Shown one piece after another: positions 9,073 through 18,503 of a DNA stretch of 64,000 nt; the first letter of the stretch is position 1, and each line of letters starts with the position of its first letter. Source of the DNA: Gammaproteobacteria bacterium (lineage in GTDB: Bacteria; Pseudomonadota; Gammaproteobacteria; Pseudomonadales; Porticoccaceae); the NCBI GenBank assembly GCA_016708925.1, contig JADJET010000007.1:1-64000 (forward strand). Reading direction: 5' to 3'. The translations under genes and the position numbers were made by a program. The notes beneath the pieces were generated by a model. The model saw only the letters and a list, made by a program, of their open reading frames with translations, did no database searches and was not told where the DNA came from.

Positions 9073-9594
9073 TCACGGCAGCGCGGCGATCCATCCCGCA
9101 ATCTCCTCGGCGGCCACTTTAGGTCCGCGCCTGCCACCGCCATACACCAGATCAGCCACTTCCCGGTACAAAGGATCCCGCTCCGACGCCAAACGCTCTA
9201 CCACTTCACGACGGTTGGGGACCTGCAGCAGCGGACGATGGGTATCGTTGCGAGTGCGCTCGAACAACTCATGCGCACCTACGGCGAGGAACACCACCAC
9301 GCCTGCTTCCTTGAGTGTAAGGCGGTTCTGGGGCCTCAACACGACACCACCACCCGTTGCCACCACCAAGCCTTCTCGGGCCGCAAGCTCTCTTAGCAAA
9401 GCGGTTTCCCGATCCCGAAAACCCTGTTCTCCCTCACGGTCAAATATCCAGGGAATTCCAGCACCGCAGCGCGCTTCAATCTCGGTGTCGAGATCAACAA
9501 AGGTTCTGTGGAGCATCTTCGCGAGATGACGTCCGATTGTAGTCTTACCGGCCCCCATGGGGCCGACAAGAAAAACGTTGTCCACGGCATTCAT
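9073..9594 (-). CDS. aroK: Shikimate kinase
   Basis: ATP-dependent 3-phosphorylation of shikimate in aromatic amino acid synthesis. 173 aa, normal length. Walker A GPMGAGKT (11-18), shikimate-binding DLDTEIE (about 34-40), Walker B-like ATGGGVVL (about 79-86) and the lid region RTRNDTHRPLLQ are present. Its ATG overlaps the end of the pilQ frame region by four bases (9591-9594). The pilQ-aroK-aroB order is the standard gammaproteobacterial arrangement. Confidence 0.96.
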   Translation of the reverse strand: MNAVDNVFLVGPMGAGKTTIGRHLAKMLHRTFVDLDTEIEARCGAGIPWIFDREGEQGFRDRETALLRELAAREGLVVATGGGVVLRPQNRLTLKEAGVVVFLAVGAHELFERTRNDTHRPLLQVPNRREVVERLASERDPLYREVADLVYGGGRRGPKVAAEEIAGWIAALP

Positions 9595-11768
9595 TGATCC
9601 AGAAGCAGATCATTCAGGATTTTCGGTGTGATGAAAATCAAGATTTCCTGCTTTTGCTGATTCTTGGACGTATTGCGGAACAACCAACCAACGCCCGGCA
9701 AGTCACCGAGTACCGGCACTTTTTCGACGGAATCAAACGATTCCATCCTGAAAATGCCGCCCAGCACCAAGGTCTGACCGTCGCCCACCAGAGCTTCCGT
9801 TTCAACAGAGGTCGTATCAATAGTCGGCACCTGACCACCATTTCCCGATGGCACAAAGTCCCCGATGGAATCCTGCGCCACCGTCAAGGTCATCACGATA
9901 CGGTTGTCCGGCGTGATGAGTGGTGTTACCTCCAGCTTCAGCACGGCGTCCTTGAATTCAACATTGGTGTTCCCCGCCGAACTGGCCTCCTGGTAGGGCA
10001 CCTCAGTGCCGGACTTTATCGTGGCCTTTTTCTTGTCGCTGGTGATGACTTTCGGTTGCGATATGATTTCGCCGTAACCATCGTTTTGTAGTGCGCTCAA
10101 CTCCAGATCAAGAAAAGTGTTGTTACGCATCAATCCCAGCGCGATGCTGCCAGTGGGCTCCGCGACGCCAAGATCTACCGCTAGGGTTTCTGCGATATCC
10201 AAGGTGCCATCGCCGAGGAAAAATTCCGCAGGATTGCCCGGCTCACTGTCGAGTCCGACGCGCTGTCCGCTAACATTCAAAATGCTACTGCCGCTCTGGC
10301 GCACGGCCGCCACACCCCAGCGGGTACCAAGTTGCTTGCGAAAATCCGTGTTGGCGATAACGATGCGCGCCTCGATCTCGACCTGACGGACCGGAATATC
10401 GATCTGCTGCGCAATGTGGCGGAACTCGGCGATCTTGTCTTCGGTATCGGTCAGAATGATCGTGTTGGTGCGCTCGTCCACGATGGCATTGCCGCGCGCC
10501 GAAAGAATGGATCCGGTAGCGTTCTCGTTGCTGCCACCACCCTCGCCTTGATTATCTGTATCGAAGAGATCGAACAACTTACGGGCATCCGCGTAGCGAA
10601 TTCGAATGTACTCGGTGCGCAACGGCGCCAGTTCCTGCAACTGCTTGTTGGCTTCCACCTGCAGTCGTTCACGCTCGGCAATCTCCGCCGCCGGCGCCAC
10701 CATCAGCACATTGCCATCAACACGCTTGTCCAGACCCTTGGCCTTCAGAATGATATCCAGAGCCTGATCCCACGGAACATTTTTCAGCCGCAGGGTGATG
10801 CTGCCAGTTACCGCGTCGCTTGCGACCAGGTTGAAGTCACTGAAATCGGCGATGAGCTGCAGGAGCGCCCGCACTTCAATGTTCTGAAAATTGAGCGACA
10901 GCTTCTCTCCGGTGTATTGAAAGGCTTTGCGTCGTTCATCCTCCTGCTCACGCGTAAGAGGCTTTACGCTCACCACATAGTTGTTGTCAGCCTGGTAGGC
11001 TAGATAATCATATTCGCCAATGGCTTCGATCACCATCTTGGTTGCCGACCCGTCCGACGTGGCGTCAACGCTTTTGACTGGCGTGGCAAAGTCGATAACG
11101 TCCAACTTCCGGTTGAGCGATTCAGGCAGAGCGGTGTGACTGAACATAACCACGATGTTCTTGCCGATCTGGGAGATATCGATAGCCGTATCCTTTTTCC
11201 CCAGCCCCACGGTAATCAGTCCTTCGCCGCTGTCGCCACGCTGGAAATCAAGCGCGGTCAGCATTGCACCAGCACCTGCCGGCCCGCTGGGCCCACTCAC
11301 GCTGCCGATATACTGATCGCGCGCGGCTGCATTATCTTTGCCATCACCCACTACGATGAAAACACTGCGGCCTTCGGATTTCACGTCGTAACTCGCAGTC
11401 TCGCGCAAGTTGAGGATAAGCCGTGTGCGATCGCCGGAGGTAACCACCACCGCGCTTTTAGCGATATCGAACGAAAGCGCGTATTTCTTTTGCGTGAGCG
11501 CACTTTTGGCATCGGGGAAATCGAACACCATTCGCGGTGGCGACTCGATGATGTATCCAGTCGGTCTATCGACATCTCCGGAAAAACTCAACTTCGCTTC
11601 GAAACCACCTCCCGGCAGCGAAGTGAATACGATGTCGTCGAGGGTGGTGGGCACCGCTGCCATGGCAGCCGGGCCGGCCACGCAAAGCAGCGTTATCCAA
11701 GCCCATAACCATCCCGATTTGGCCGGCGCTACCCGATGGCTGGCAGCTGATCGCGACATACTTCTCAT
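9591..11768 (-). CDS. pilQ: Type IV pilus secretin PilQ
   Basis: Outer-membrane secretin through which the type IV pilus fibre passes; also used for DNA uptake in competent species. 725 aa. A signal peptide is plausible (hydrophobic WLWAWITLLCVAGPAAMA, cleavage near residue 38). AMIN domains (about 40-250, peptidoglycan binding) are followed by an STN/N0-type domain around LQLIADFSDFNLVASD, an N1 domain, and the secretin core with PKVITSDKKKATIKSG and the C-terminal VPVLGDLPGVGWLFRN signature. It is the last gene of pilMNOPQ, and one base separates its start from the end of pilP. Confidence 0.96.
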   Translation of the reverse strand: MRSMSRSAASHRVAPAKSGWLWAWITLLCVAGPAAMAAVPTTLDDIVFTSLPGGGFEAKLSFSGDVDRPTGYIIESPPRMVFDFPDAKSALTQKKYALSFDIAKSAVVVTSGDRTRLILNLRETASYDVKSEGRSVFIVVGDGKDNAAARDQYIGSVSGPSGPAGAGAMLTALDFQRGDSGEGLITVGLGKKDTAIDISQIGKNIVVMFSHTALPESLNRKLDVIDFATPVKSVDATSDGSATKMVIEAIGEYDYLAYQADNNYVVSVKPLTREQEDERRKAFQYTGEKLSLNFQNIEVRALLQLIADFSDFNLVASDAVTGSITLRLKNVPWDQALDIILKAKGLDKRVDGNVLMVAPAAEIAERERLQVEANKQLQELAPLRTEYIRIRYADARKLFDLFDTDNQGEGGGSNENATGSILSARGNAIVDERTNTIILTDTEDKIAEFRHIAQQIDIPVRQVEIEARIVIANTDFRKQLGTRWGVAAVRQSGSSILNVSGQRVGLDSEPGNPAEFFLGDGTLDIAETLAVDLGVAEPTGSIALGLMRNNTFLDLELSALQNDGYGEIISQPKVITSDKKKATIKSGTEVPYQEASSAGNTNVEFKDAVLKLEVTPLITPDNRIVMTLTVAQDSIGDFVPSGNGGQVPTIDTTSVETEALVGDGQTLVLGGIFRMESFDSVEKVPVLGDLPGVGWLFRNTSKNQQKQEILIFITPKILNDLLLDQ

Positions 11769-12299
11769 TTAGTGAATCTCCTTGAGAGAAAGGGTACGCG
11801 GCCGCTCTACCCAGCCGCCCTCCCCGTCCGGGATGGTTTCGGTCACATCGGTCCGGTCCTCGTTGACCGAAACAATCCTGCCATGGTTCTTGCCCATATA
11901 GCTGCCGAGCGTAACGCGATGAATCTGCCCGGCGCCGTCATCGATCAGGCTCCAGCGGGCGCCGTCCCGATAGAGCGATCCGACCATGGATAGCGACGCG
12001 AAATCGTAATTCTCCAGAACCTCCCGCGCGCGCGCCTGGCTCGGAGCCACAGCCGGTGTGCCTGACGCGCTTTCTGCGGCCACGGTCGCCGGCGCGTCAA
12101 AGGGACTGCGCAACGCCATCGCCCCATATTTGAATATCTCGTACGGCGGAAAAGTAGGGATGGGATCGATCTTGCCCCCCGGCTTGGCCCGGGTCTTGGC
12201 CATGAAATCCTGCAAATCCCGAAACTCGCGATCACCGCCACAACCAACCAGCAACGCCGTCAGCAGCAACAACCCCAATCGCACATGCTGGGCACTCAT
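11769..12299 (-). CDS. pilP: Type IV pilus assembly lipoprotein PilP
   Basis: Inner-membrane lipoprotein linking the PilNO platform to the secretin PilQ. 176 aa. A lipoprotein signal is clear: MSAQHVRLGLLLLTALLVGC with Cys20 as the lipidation site. A disordered, proline-rich linker (around FPPYEIFKYG) leads to a C-terminal beta domain (about 100-170) with SLMVGSLYRDGARWSLIDD and VTLGSYMGKNHGRIV, typical for the PilQ-binding HR domain. The gene is packed three bases after pilO. Confidence 0.95.
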   Translation of the reverse strand: MSAQHVRLGLLLLTALLVGCGGDREFRDLQDFMAKTRAKPGGKIDPIPTFPPYEIFKYGAMALRSPFDAPATVAAESASGTPAVAPSQARAREVLENYDFASLSMVGSLYRDGARWSLIDDGAGQIHRVTLGSYMGKNHGRIVSVNEDRTDVTETIPDGEGGWVERPRTLSLKEIH

Positions 12300-12302
12300 G
12301 GC

Positions 12303-12908
12303 CTAGATATCTCCCATGTAGCGGTAGGTCTTGGCGTCTATGGACAGCTGCAATTGATTCCTTCCAATCGACTGAATGGAATAGTTGTGCAGCGTAACGA
12401 TGCGCGGCAAACCGGCGATCCCGCTGATGAAAGCGGCAAAGTCATGATAGCCACCAGAGGCCGCTATCTTGATGGGTAGTTCAACGTAGAACTCTGCCGC
12501 CTGCTCCGGCTGTAGTGTAATGCTGCCTATCTGCAGACTGCTGCCGAGGCCGATTTCCGTGATATCCTCCAGCAACCCCGGCACCTCGGTATCCGCCGGC
12601 AATTGCGCCAACAGCCCCTTGAACGACTCCTCGATTTGCTCCATCTGGAGTCGGTAAACTTCGAGATTGGCAATTTCAAATGCGCGCTCTTCAAACATTT
12701 TTTTCAGCTGTACTTCCTTGGCCGCCGCCTGATCGAATTCGGCGTTGAGATCCCGAACATTGAGGTAGTACCCGAGCCCCACAAGGAGCGCGAACAGACC
12801 CAGCGCCAGCGCCAACCTGACTGCCCGGGGCCAGACGCCGATATTCTCGAATTCATAGTCGGTCCGCTCAAACAACTGGAATTCCTGGAACAGCTCCCTA
12901 AACGTCAT
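12303..12908 (-). CDS. pilO: Type IV pilus inner-membrane platform protein PilO
   Basis: Forms heterodimers with PilN in the periplasm and helps align the pilus machine. About 201 aa from the ATG at 12908 (GGAAGGG upstream); a GTG at 12941 is an alternative. One transmembrane helix at about 30-48 (AVRLALALGLFALLVGLGYY), a periplasmic coiled coil (about 50-95) and a ferredoxin-like C-terminal domain containing the LPADTEVPGLLEDIT segment. Confidence 0.95.
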   Translation of the reverse strand: MTFRELFQEFQLFERTDYEFENIGVWPRAVRLALALGLFALLVGLGYYLNVRDLNAEFDQAAAKEVQLKKMFEERAFEIANLEVYRLQMEQIEESFKGLLAQLPADTEVPGLLEDITEIGLGSSLQIGSITLQPEQAAEFYVELPIKIAASGGYHDFAAFISGIAGLPRIVTLHNYSIQSIGRNQLQLSIDAKTYRYMGDI

Positions 12909-12944
12909 GCCCGCACCCTTCCGCTCTCCGTGTCCAGCCACGCT

Positions 12945-13508
12945 TCAGCCACCCTCAGTTGTCGCACCAGGTTTGGTGACTTTTACACGCAGATCAAAAC
13001 GATTGCCTTGCTCGCCCAGCCGACGATCCGCGGTCACCTGAGTCAGATTGGGTCTCTGAAACTTGACGGACGACTCCAGCGACCGCATGAACGTCGAGAT
13101 GCGATTATTGGATTCCGCATATCCCACTACGCTGATGCCATCTCCCTGTCGCGACAGGGACTCCAGATAGATGCCCGGAGGAATCACGCGAACCAGTTCG
13201 TCAAACACTCGCACAATATCAGGGCGGTTGGCTTGCAAGTCCTGGATCACCCGCATGCGCGCCAGCACCTGCTCGCGCCGCTTTTTCAGCTCATGAATAT
13301 CTTTGACCTGTGCATCCAGGGCTGAAATTTCCCGATTCAGCAAGTCATTGCGCGCCTGCTGGGTTTCAATGCGGAGATTGATCACATGGACCCACAGCGC
13401 CACTGCCATCACGGCCAGCAGCGCAGCCAGAGCCAGATAGCCGAGAAACGCCCGTTTCTTCCCTTTGCGTAACTCGTCGCGCCAGGGCAGTAAGTTAATA
13501 CTGGACAT
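12945..13508 (-). CDS. pilN: Type IV pilus inner-membrane protein PilN
   Basis: Bitopic protein whose cytoplasmic N-terminus docks onto PilM. 187 aa. The PilM-binding motif INLLPWR is at residues 4-10, followed by a basic patch and one membrane helix (about 24-44), then a periplasmic coiled coil (about 45-85) and a small globular domain. The ATG at 13508 is preferred. It gives the motif at the very N-terminus and overlaps nothing, whereas an upstream TTG would overlap pilM. Confidence 0.95.
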   Translation of the reverse strand: MSSINLLPWRDELRKGKKRAFLGYLALAALLAVMAVALWVHVINLRIETQQARNDLLNREISALDAQVKDIHELKKRREQVLARMRVIQDLQANRPDIVRVFDELVRVIPPGIYLESLSRQGDGISVVGYAESNNRISTFMRSLESSVKFQRPNLTQVTADRRLGEQGNRFDLRVKVTKPGATTEGG

Positions 13509-13509
13509 G

Positions 13510-14577
13510 TTACTCAAACCCCCGCAGTGCGAGCCCGGTCGCGATCAACATGGCCGGCGCATCTGATGCGAGTGCGACCGCGTTCACACCGCTACCGATC
13601 GCCATGTTCGCGAAGGGATTGGCGACCGTGGTCGGCAACCCCAGCTTGTCTTCGACTTCACGGCGGAGACCAGCCATCGCGGCGACCCCGCCAGCGAGGA
13701 CCAACTGATCGACGTAGTTGTACTGGCTGGAAGAAAAGAAAAACTGGAGCGAACGCTGGATTTGCTGCACCAGCGCTTCCTTGAAGGGCTGGAGAATTTC
13801 CGACTCGTAATCTTCTGGCAGTCCGCCCTGTCGCTTCGCTTGCCCGGCCTCTTCCATCGACAGACCGTAACGCCGCTGAATTTCTTCGGTTACCTGCTTG
13901 CCGCCAAACAATTGCTCGCGGGTGTAGAGCGTCTTACCGTCCACCAGAACGCTCAGCGTCAACATGGTCGCCCCGATATCGGCGATCGCGACGACCTGAT
14001 CGCCGATATCCTCGAACTGTTCACCGATGAGCCGAAACGCGCGCTCGACGGCAAATACCTCGACATCAACCACACGTGGGCGCAGCCCCGCCGCTTCGAT
14101 GGCAGCGACGCGCATATCCACGTTCTCGCGCCGGCAAGCCGCCAGCATGACCTCGACCTGATCCGGATTGGTTGGGGACGGCCCGAGTACCTGGTAGTCC
14201 AGCGCGACCTCGTCGAGCGGATAGGGTACATACTGATCCGCTTCGGCCGCGATCTGGTTTTCGAGGCCCAATTCTCCCAGGTTGGCCGGCATATCAATGA
14301 CTTTGGTAATTACCGCCGATCCGGCCACAGCAACGGCCGCATCGCGCGTCCTGGTTTTCGCCACCGCGACCACGCGCTTGAGCGCTTCCGCCAGCACAGT
14401 GACATCCTGGATATTCTTTTCGACCACCGCGTTAGCCGGCAAAGGCAGGACCCGATAGGCCTCAACCCGAAAGCGGCCACCACTTCGACTGAGCTCGATG
14501 AGCTTTACCGAAGAGGAGCTGATATCCAGCCCCAGCAGCTGTTTGTCCTTCTTGCCGAACAAGCCCAAGAGTCCCAT
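13510..14577 (-). CDS. pilM: Type IV pilus actin-like ATPase PilM
   Basis: Cytoplasmic FtsA/actin-fold protein that binds the PilN tail. 355 aa. The actin-fold phosphate-binding motifs are present: LLGLDISSSSVKLIEL near the N-terminus, VAIADIGATMLTLSVL in the middle and VLAGGVAAMAGLRREVE near the C-terminus. First gene of the pilMNOPQ operon, transcribed away from ponA/mrcA. Confidence 0.96.
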   Translation of the reverse strand: MGLLGLFGKKDKQLLGLDISSSSVKLIELSRSGGRFRVEAYRVLPLPANAVVEKNIQDVTVLAEALKRVVAVAKTRTRDAAVAVAGSAVITKVIDMPANLGELGLENQIAAEADQYVPYPLDEVALDYQVLGPSPTNPDQVEVMLAACRRENVDMRVAAIEAAGLRPRVVDVEVFAVERAFRLIGEQFEDIGDQVVAIADIGATMLTLSVLVDGKTLYTREQLFGGKQVTEEIQRRYGLSMEEAGQAKRQGGLPEDYESEILQPFKEALVQQIQRSLQFFFSSSQYNYVDQLVLAGGVAAMAGLRREVEDKLGLPTTVANPFANMAIGSGVNAVALASDAPAMLIATGLALRGFE

Positions 14578-14589
14578 GTTTATGCTTTT

Positions 14590-14618
14590 ACTTCCCGTAG
14601 TTAGCCGAAATATATACT
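14590..14618 (+). promoter_or_regulatory. Divergent pilM / PBP1a intergenic promoter region
   Basis: The AT-rich stretch between pilM and the PBP1a gene contains TATACT at 14613-14618, a five-of-six -10 match on the plus strand, 68 bp before the PBP1a start. The -35 is weak (ACTTCC at 17 bp or TTACTT at 19 bp). On the minus strand TTGCCT and TATATT are only 14 bp apart, so the pilM promoter is not defined. Confidence 0.4.
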
Positions 14619-14685
14619 AAAACGCTTGAGGCAAACAACGCAGGGCCACTATGCTTCGTGCCCGACCTCCCAACGGACCGCATCC

Positions 14686-17055
14686 ATGCGATTGCGCCAG
14701 TTGAGCGCTGTGCGACTCCTCGTCCACCTTACCTGTGCCGCCGCGGGCGGTACGCTCATCGTGCTGGCGGCACTGTATCTGTACCTTAGCCCGAAGCTGC
14801 CTTCGGTGGAAGTACTGAAAACCGCAAAATTTCAAACCCCGATGCGACTTTACTCACAAGACTTGAAGCTCATTGGAGAATATGGAGAGCAGCGGCGGCA
14901 ACCCGTCGACTTCGAGGCGATCCCGCCCCTCTTCATCAAGGCCCTGCTTGCCGCCGAAGACGATCACTTCTATAGCCACATCGGGGTGAATCTTAGTGGT
15001 CTGTTACGGGCCGCCTTCGAACTGCTCCGAACCGGCAGCATACAGTCGGGCGGCAGCACCATCACCATGCAGGTGGCACGCAATTTCTTTCTCACCAAGG
15101 AACAGACTTTCGTAAGAAAATTCAATGAGATACTACTGGCTCTTCGCATCGAAGATCGTCTCGACAAAAATGCGATCCTAACCCTCTATTGCAACAAGAT
15201 TTTTCTCGGCAATCGCGCCTACGGCATCGCTGCCGCCGCTGAAGTGTATTTCGGGAAGCCACTGGGCGAACTGGCCCTCCCGGAGCTGGCCATGATCGCC
15301 GGACTGCCAAAAGCGCCCTCCGCCTACAACCCGGCGAGCAACCCGGAGCGCGCACGCGAGCGCCGCGACTGGATACTGGGGCGCATGCTTCACCTTGGCT
15401 ATATCGACTTGAGCACCTATCAAACCGCGGTGGCGACACCCGTCTCCACGCGCGTTTATCAGACCCACCTGGATATTCCGGCCCCCTATGTCGCCGAGAT
15501 GGCGCGCCGCGAGGTGTTCGCCCAGTACGGCGAGAACGCCTACACCGACGGCCTGCGCGTGTTCACCACGATTCGCAGCGACTGGCAACTGACCGCTGAC
15601 AAGGCAATTGCCAGAGGTTTGGCCGACTACGATCAACGCCATGGGTACCGCGGTGCCGAAGCCCACATCGCCGATCCCCGGCAGTGGCGGACCCGACTGG
15701 CCACCGTGCCGGTGGTCCAGGGGTTGGTGCCGGCTGTCGTTACGGAAGTGAAGTCCGAGGGTATTACCGTAGTCCTCGACGATGGTACACGGCTGGATCT
15801 GACCGAGAAAAACGCCCTGGCGGGAATGAAACGTCGCCTGGATCAAGCGCGGTTCAGCCGCACGATCACCGACTTCACCGGCGTATTCAAGACTGGCGAC
15901 CTGATCCGGCTGCGCGGTGCCGGCAAACACTGGGAGTTGGCGCAACTGCCGGAGGCGCAGGCAACCCTGGTGGCGCTGGACCCCCAGAATGGCGCCATCC
16001 GCTCCCTGGCGGGGGGCTTTGATTTCGGCACCAGCCACTTCAACCGGGCGACCCAGGCGCGCCGTCAACCCGGGTCCAGCTTCAAGCCATTTATATACGC
16101 CAGCGCCCTGGAGCGTGGTTTTACGGCCGCATCCATCTTCAATGACGCCCCTATCGTGTTCGACGACCCCTCCCAGAAGGAGCCCTGGCGCCCGGAAAAC
16201 GACAATGGCGAGTTCTATGGACCGCTTCGCTTGCGCGAAGCGCTGTATCTCTCCCGCAATATGGTGTCAATCCGCGTACTCCAGGCCGTCGGCGTCCACA
16301 ACGCCATCGCTTCCCTGACGCGGTTCGGCTTCGAGCCCTCGGAACTGTCGCCCAACCTGTCGCTCGCACTGGGCACTCCCACCTTCACGCCCCTGCAAAT
16401 GGCGACCGGCTACGCGATTTTCGCCAATGGCGGTTATCGGATATCGCCGTACCTGATCGAGCGCGTCGAAGACGCTGACGGGAAAATCCTGTTTACCGCC
16501 AATCCGGAGCGCGTGTGCCCTGCCTGCGGCACGCCGGGCACTGAAAACACGATCGCTGCGCCAGCCGCGCCGAGAGTGATGGACCCCCGCATCGCGTACA
16601 TCATGGACTCGATGCTCAAGGACGTAATCCGCCGCGGCACCGGGACCCGCGCCCTGCAACTCAAGCGCGGCGACATCGCCGGCAAGACCGGAACCACCAA
16701 TGGCCCCCGCGACGCCTGGTTCTCGGGCTACAGCCCGACCCTGGTGACGAGCGTCTGGTTCGGGTTCGACGACAACCGGGTGATCGGTGCCAACGAATAC
16801 GGCAGCACGGCGGCCTTACCCATCTGGATGAACTTCATGGGAGCCGCGCTCGCTGGCACGCCGGACGTCTACCGGCCCAGACCTCCCGGAATTCTCAGCG
16901 TGCGCATCGATCCAGACACCGGGCTGCGCGCCAACCCGGGCCGGGATGCGTTCGAAGAGGAGCTGTTTCTGGAGGAGTCCGCGCCCGGCGCGTTCACCCC
17001 CGTTCCCGGCGCGCTCGGCGATGAGCCTGTCGGCTTGCCAGACGATATCCTGTGA
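14686..17055 (+). CDS. mrcA: Penicillin-binding protein 1A (bifunctional class A PBP)
   Basis: Peptidoglycan glycosyltransferase and DD-transpeptidase anchored in the inner membrane. 789 aa from the ATG at 14686. One N-terminal membrane helix (about 12-33). GT51 domain with catalytic E91 in AAEDDHFYSHIG and the SGGSTITMQVARN motif. A PBP1A-type OB insert lies around 315-420. The transpeptidase has SSFK (S464), a SRN-type motif in YLSRNMVSI and KTGTT (K667). The divergent position next to pilMNOPQ is the conserved ponA/mrcA location. Confidence 0.96.
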   Translation: MRLRQLSAVRLLVHLTCAAAGGTLIVLAALYLYLSPKLPSVEVLKTAKFQTPMRLYSQDLKLIGEYGEQRRQPVDFEAIPPLFIKALLAAEDDHFYSHIGVNLSGLLRAAFELLRTGSIQSGGSTITMQVARNFFLTKEQTFVRKFNEILLALRIEDRLDKNAILTLYCNKIFLGNRAYGIAAAAEVYFGKPLGELALPELAMIAGLPKAPSAYNPASNPERARERRDWILGRMLHLGYIDLSTYQTAVATPVSTRVYQTHLDIPAPYVAEMARREVFAQYGENAYTDGLRVFTTIRSDWQLTADKAIARGLADYDQRHGYRGAEAHIADPRQWRTRLATVPVVQGLVPAVVTEVKSEGITVVLDDGTRLDLTEKNALAGMKRRLDQARFSRTITDFTGVFKTGDLIRLRGAGKHWELAQLPEAQATLVALDPQNGAIRSLAGGFDFGTSHFNRATQARRQPGSSFKPFIYASALERGFTAASIFNDAPIVFDDPSQKEPWRPENDNGEFYGPLRLREALYLSRNMVSIRVLQAVGVHNAIASLTRFGFEPSELSPNLSLALGTPTFTPLQMATGYAIFANGGYRISPYLIERVEDADGKILFTANPERVCPACGTPGTENTIAAPAAPRVMDPRIAYIMDSMLKDVIRRGTGTRALQLKRGDIAGKTGTTNGPRDAWFSGYSPTLVTSVWFGFDDNRVIGANEYGSTAALPIWMNFMGAALAGTPDVYRPRPPGILSVRIDPDTGLRANPGRDAFEEELFLEESAPGAFTPVPGALGDEPVGLPDDIL

Positions 17056-17068
17056 CGCCGACAGGCGG

Positions 17069-17887
17069 TTAGCCTTCGGCCAGCAGCTCCCGCCAGGGAT
17101 AATCCTGATCGCCGAGCACGAAGAAATAAGGGTTGAGCAGATCCGCCTTGGTGTTGTAGCGCAGCGGGCTCAGATCCGCCGCCAGCACCACACCGCCCGC
17201 CGCTTCAACCACGGCCTGCGCGGCCGCCGTGTCCCACTCGGCCGTCAGCGCCAGGCGCGGATAAATATCCGCACTGCCTTCCGCCACCAGACACAGCTTC
17301 AGGGAGCTGCCCATGTTGCGGGTTTCAATCTCCCCCACGCGCCGGCTGATGGAATCCAGCCACTGCGCCACAGTATCGGCACCATGGCTGCGACTCGCCA
17401 CCACGGTTACCGGCAAGCCCTGGCTCCCGCGCCCCTGCATGGAGCGCGTGCTGATATCGGTGCACCCATCGGCGTCGATGCGCCAGGCTCCCGTCCCCAG
17501 CACGCCGGCGTAAACGATGTTGCGGACCGGAACGCTGACCACACCCAACACCGGGACGCCGGCGTCGATCAGCGCGATGTTGACGGTGAACTCGCCGTTG
17601 CGTTTGATGAACTCCTTGGTGCCATCCAATGGATCCACCAGCCAGTAGCGCTTCCAGCTGGCCCGCACTTCCCAACCGGGATCGACCGACTCTTCCGACA
17701 ACACCGGAATTCCCGGCGTCAATTTCGCCAGGCCGGCCATCAGCACATGGTGCGCCGCCAGATCGGCCTCCGTCAGGGGGCTCGAATCGCTCTTTTGCTG
17801 CTCGCCCAGGTCGGCGCGCTCATATACTTCGAGAATCGCGTCGCCCGCGGCGCGGGCCAACGCGATCACCGCCTCGATTTCTACCAT
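17069..17887 (-). CDS. cysQ: 3'(2'),5'-bisphosphate nucleotidase
   Basis: Removes the 3'-phosphate from PAP, the by-product of sulfate assimilation. Inositol-monophosphatase superfamily, 272 aa from the ATG at 17887 (GGAG seven bases upstream). Metal-binding motifs: LSEES (63-67), WLVDPLDGTKEF (82-93, with the DPxDGT signature) and the C-terminal LTAEWDTAAAQAV. It ends 13 bp from the convergent PBP1a gene. nudE lies upstream on the same strand, a frequent gammaproteobacterial neighbour. Confidence 0.95.
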   Translation of the reverse strand: MVEIEAVIALARAAGDAILEVYERADLGEQQKSDSSPLTEADLAAHHVLMAGLAKLTPGIPVLSEESVDPGWEVRASWKRYWLVDPLDGTKEFIKRNGEFTVNIALIDAGVPVLGVVSVPVRNIVYAGVLGTGAWRIDADGCTDISTRSMQGRGSQGLPVTVVASRSHGADTVAQWLDSISRRVGEIETRNMGSSLKLCLVAEGSADIYPRLALTAEWDTAAAQAVVEAAGGVVLAADLSPLRYNTKADLLNPYFFVLGDQDYPWRELLAEG

Positions 17888-17912
17888 GACAAACTCCGGG
17901 TTGAGCCGGCGC

Positions 17913-18464
17913 TCAGGAATCGCGCGCGGCGAGATGGTCGCGCGCCAGGGCCAGCGCGCTGATGGAAATGGCGTCGTTGACGTCGTCCCGGGCAAGCAAC
18001 TCGCTCAGGCGCGCCAGCGGCCAGCACATGGTCGCCAGGGGTTCGGGCTCGTCGCCGGGGAGAGACTCGGGGTAGAGATCCTCTGCCAGCACGATGTCCA
18101 GCTCGCGCTCCATGTAAAACGGATTCAGATAGATGCGTTTGAGCGCGCACAGGCGGCGCGCGCCGTGCCCCGCTTCTTCCTTTAATTCGCGGTCGGCGGC
18201 GACCAGCACATCCTCGCCCGGATCCACCGCGCCCTTGGGCAAACCCCAGTGATAGCGATGGCTGCCGGCGCCGTATTCGCGCACCAGCAGAATTTCGCCC
18301 GCGGCAGTCAGCGGCACTACCACCACCGCGCCATAACCCGCGCCACTCAAACGCTCGTAGATGCGTTCAACGCCATTGGAAAAGCGCAAATCCAGCTGCT
18401 CGACGCGAAACAAACGCGAGCGCGCGACGATTTTGCGCTTCAATATTGTAGGCGGGGTGGGCAT
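17913..18464 (-). CDS. nudE: ADP compounds hydrolase NudE
   Basis: Nudix hydrolase acting on NADH, ADP-ribose and Ap3A-type dinucleotides. 183 aa, similar to E. coli NudE. The Nudix box is complete at 78-100: G, then E84, REL and EEAG in spacing. The family-specific blocks SRLFRVEQLDLRFSNGVER and EDLYPESLPGDEPEPL are close to E. coli. Divergent from yrfG, with CATAAT on the minus strand (18499-18494) as a possible -10. Confidence 0.95.
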   Translation of the reverse strand: MPTPPTILKRKIVARSRLFRVEQLDLRFSNGVERIYERLSGAGYGAVVVVPLTAAGEILLVREYGAGSHRYHWGLPKGAVDPGEDVLVAADRELKEEAGHGARRLCALKRIYLNPFYMERELDIVLAEDLYPESLPGDEPEPLATMCWPLARLSELLARDDVNDAISISALALARDHLAARDS

Positions 18465-18503
18465 ACTCCCTCAGACCAAGTACAGCGCGGAGCATTATGT
18501 TGG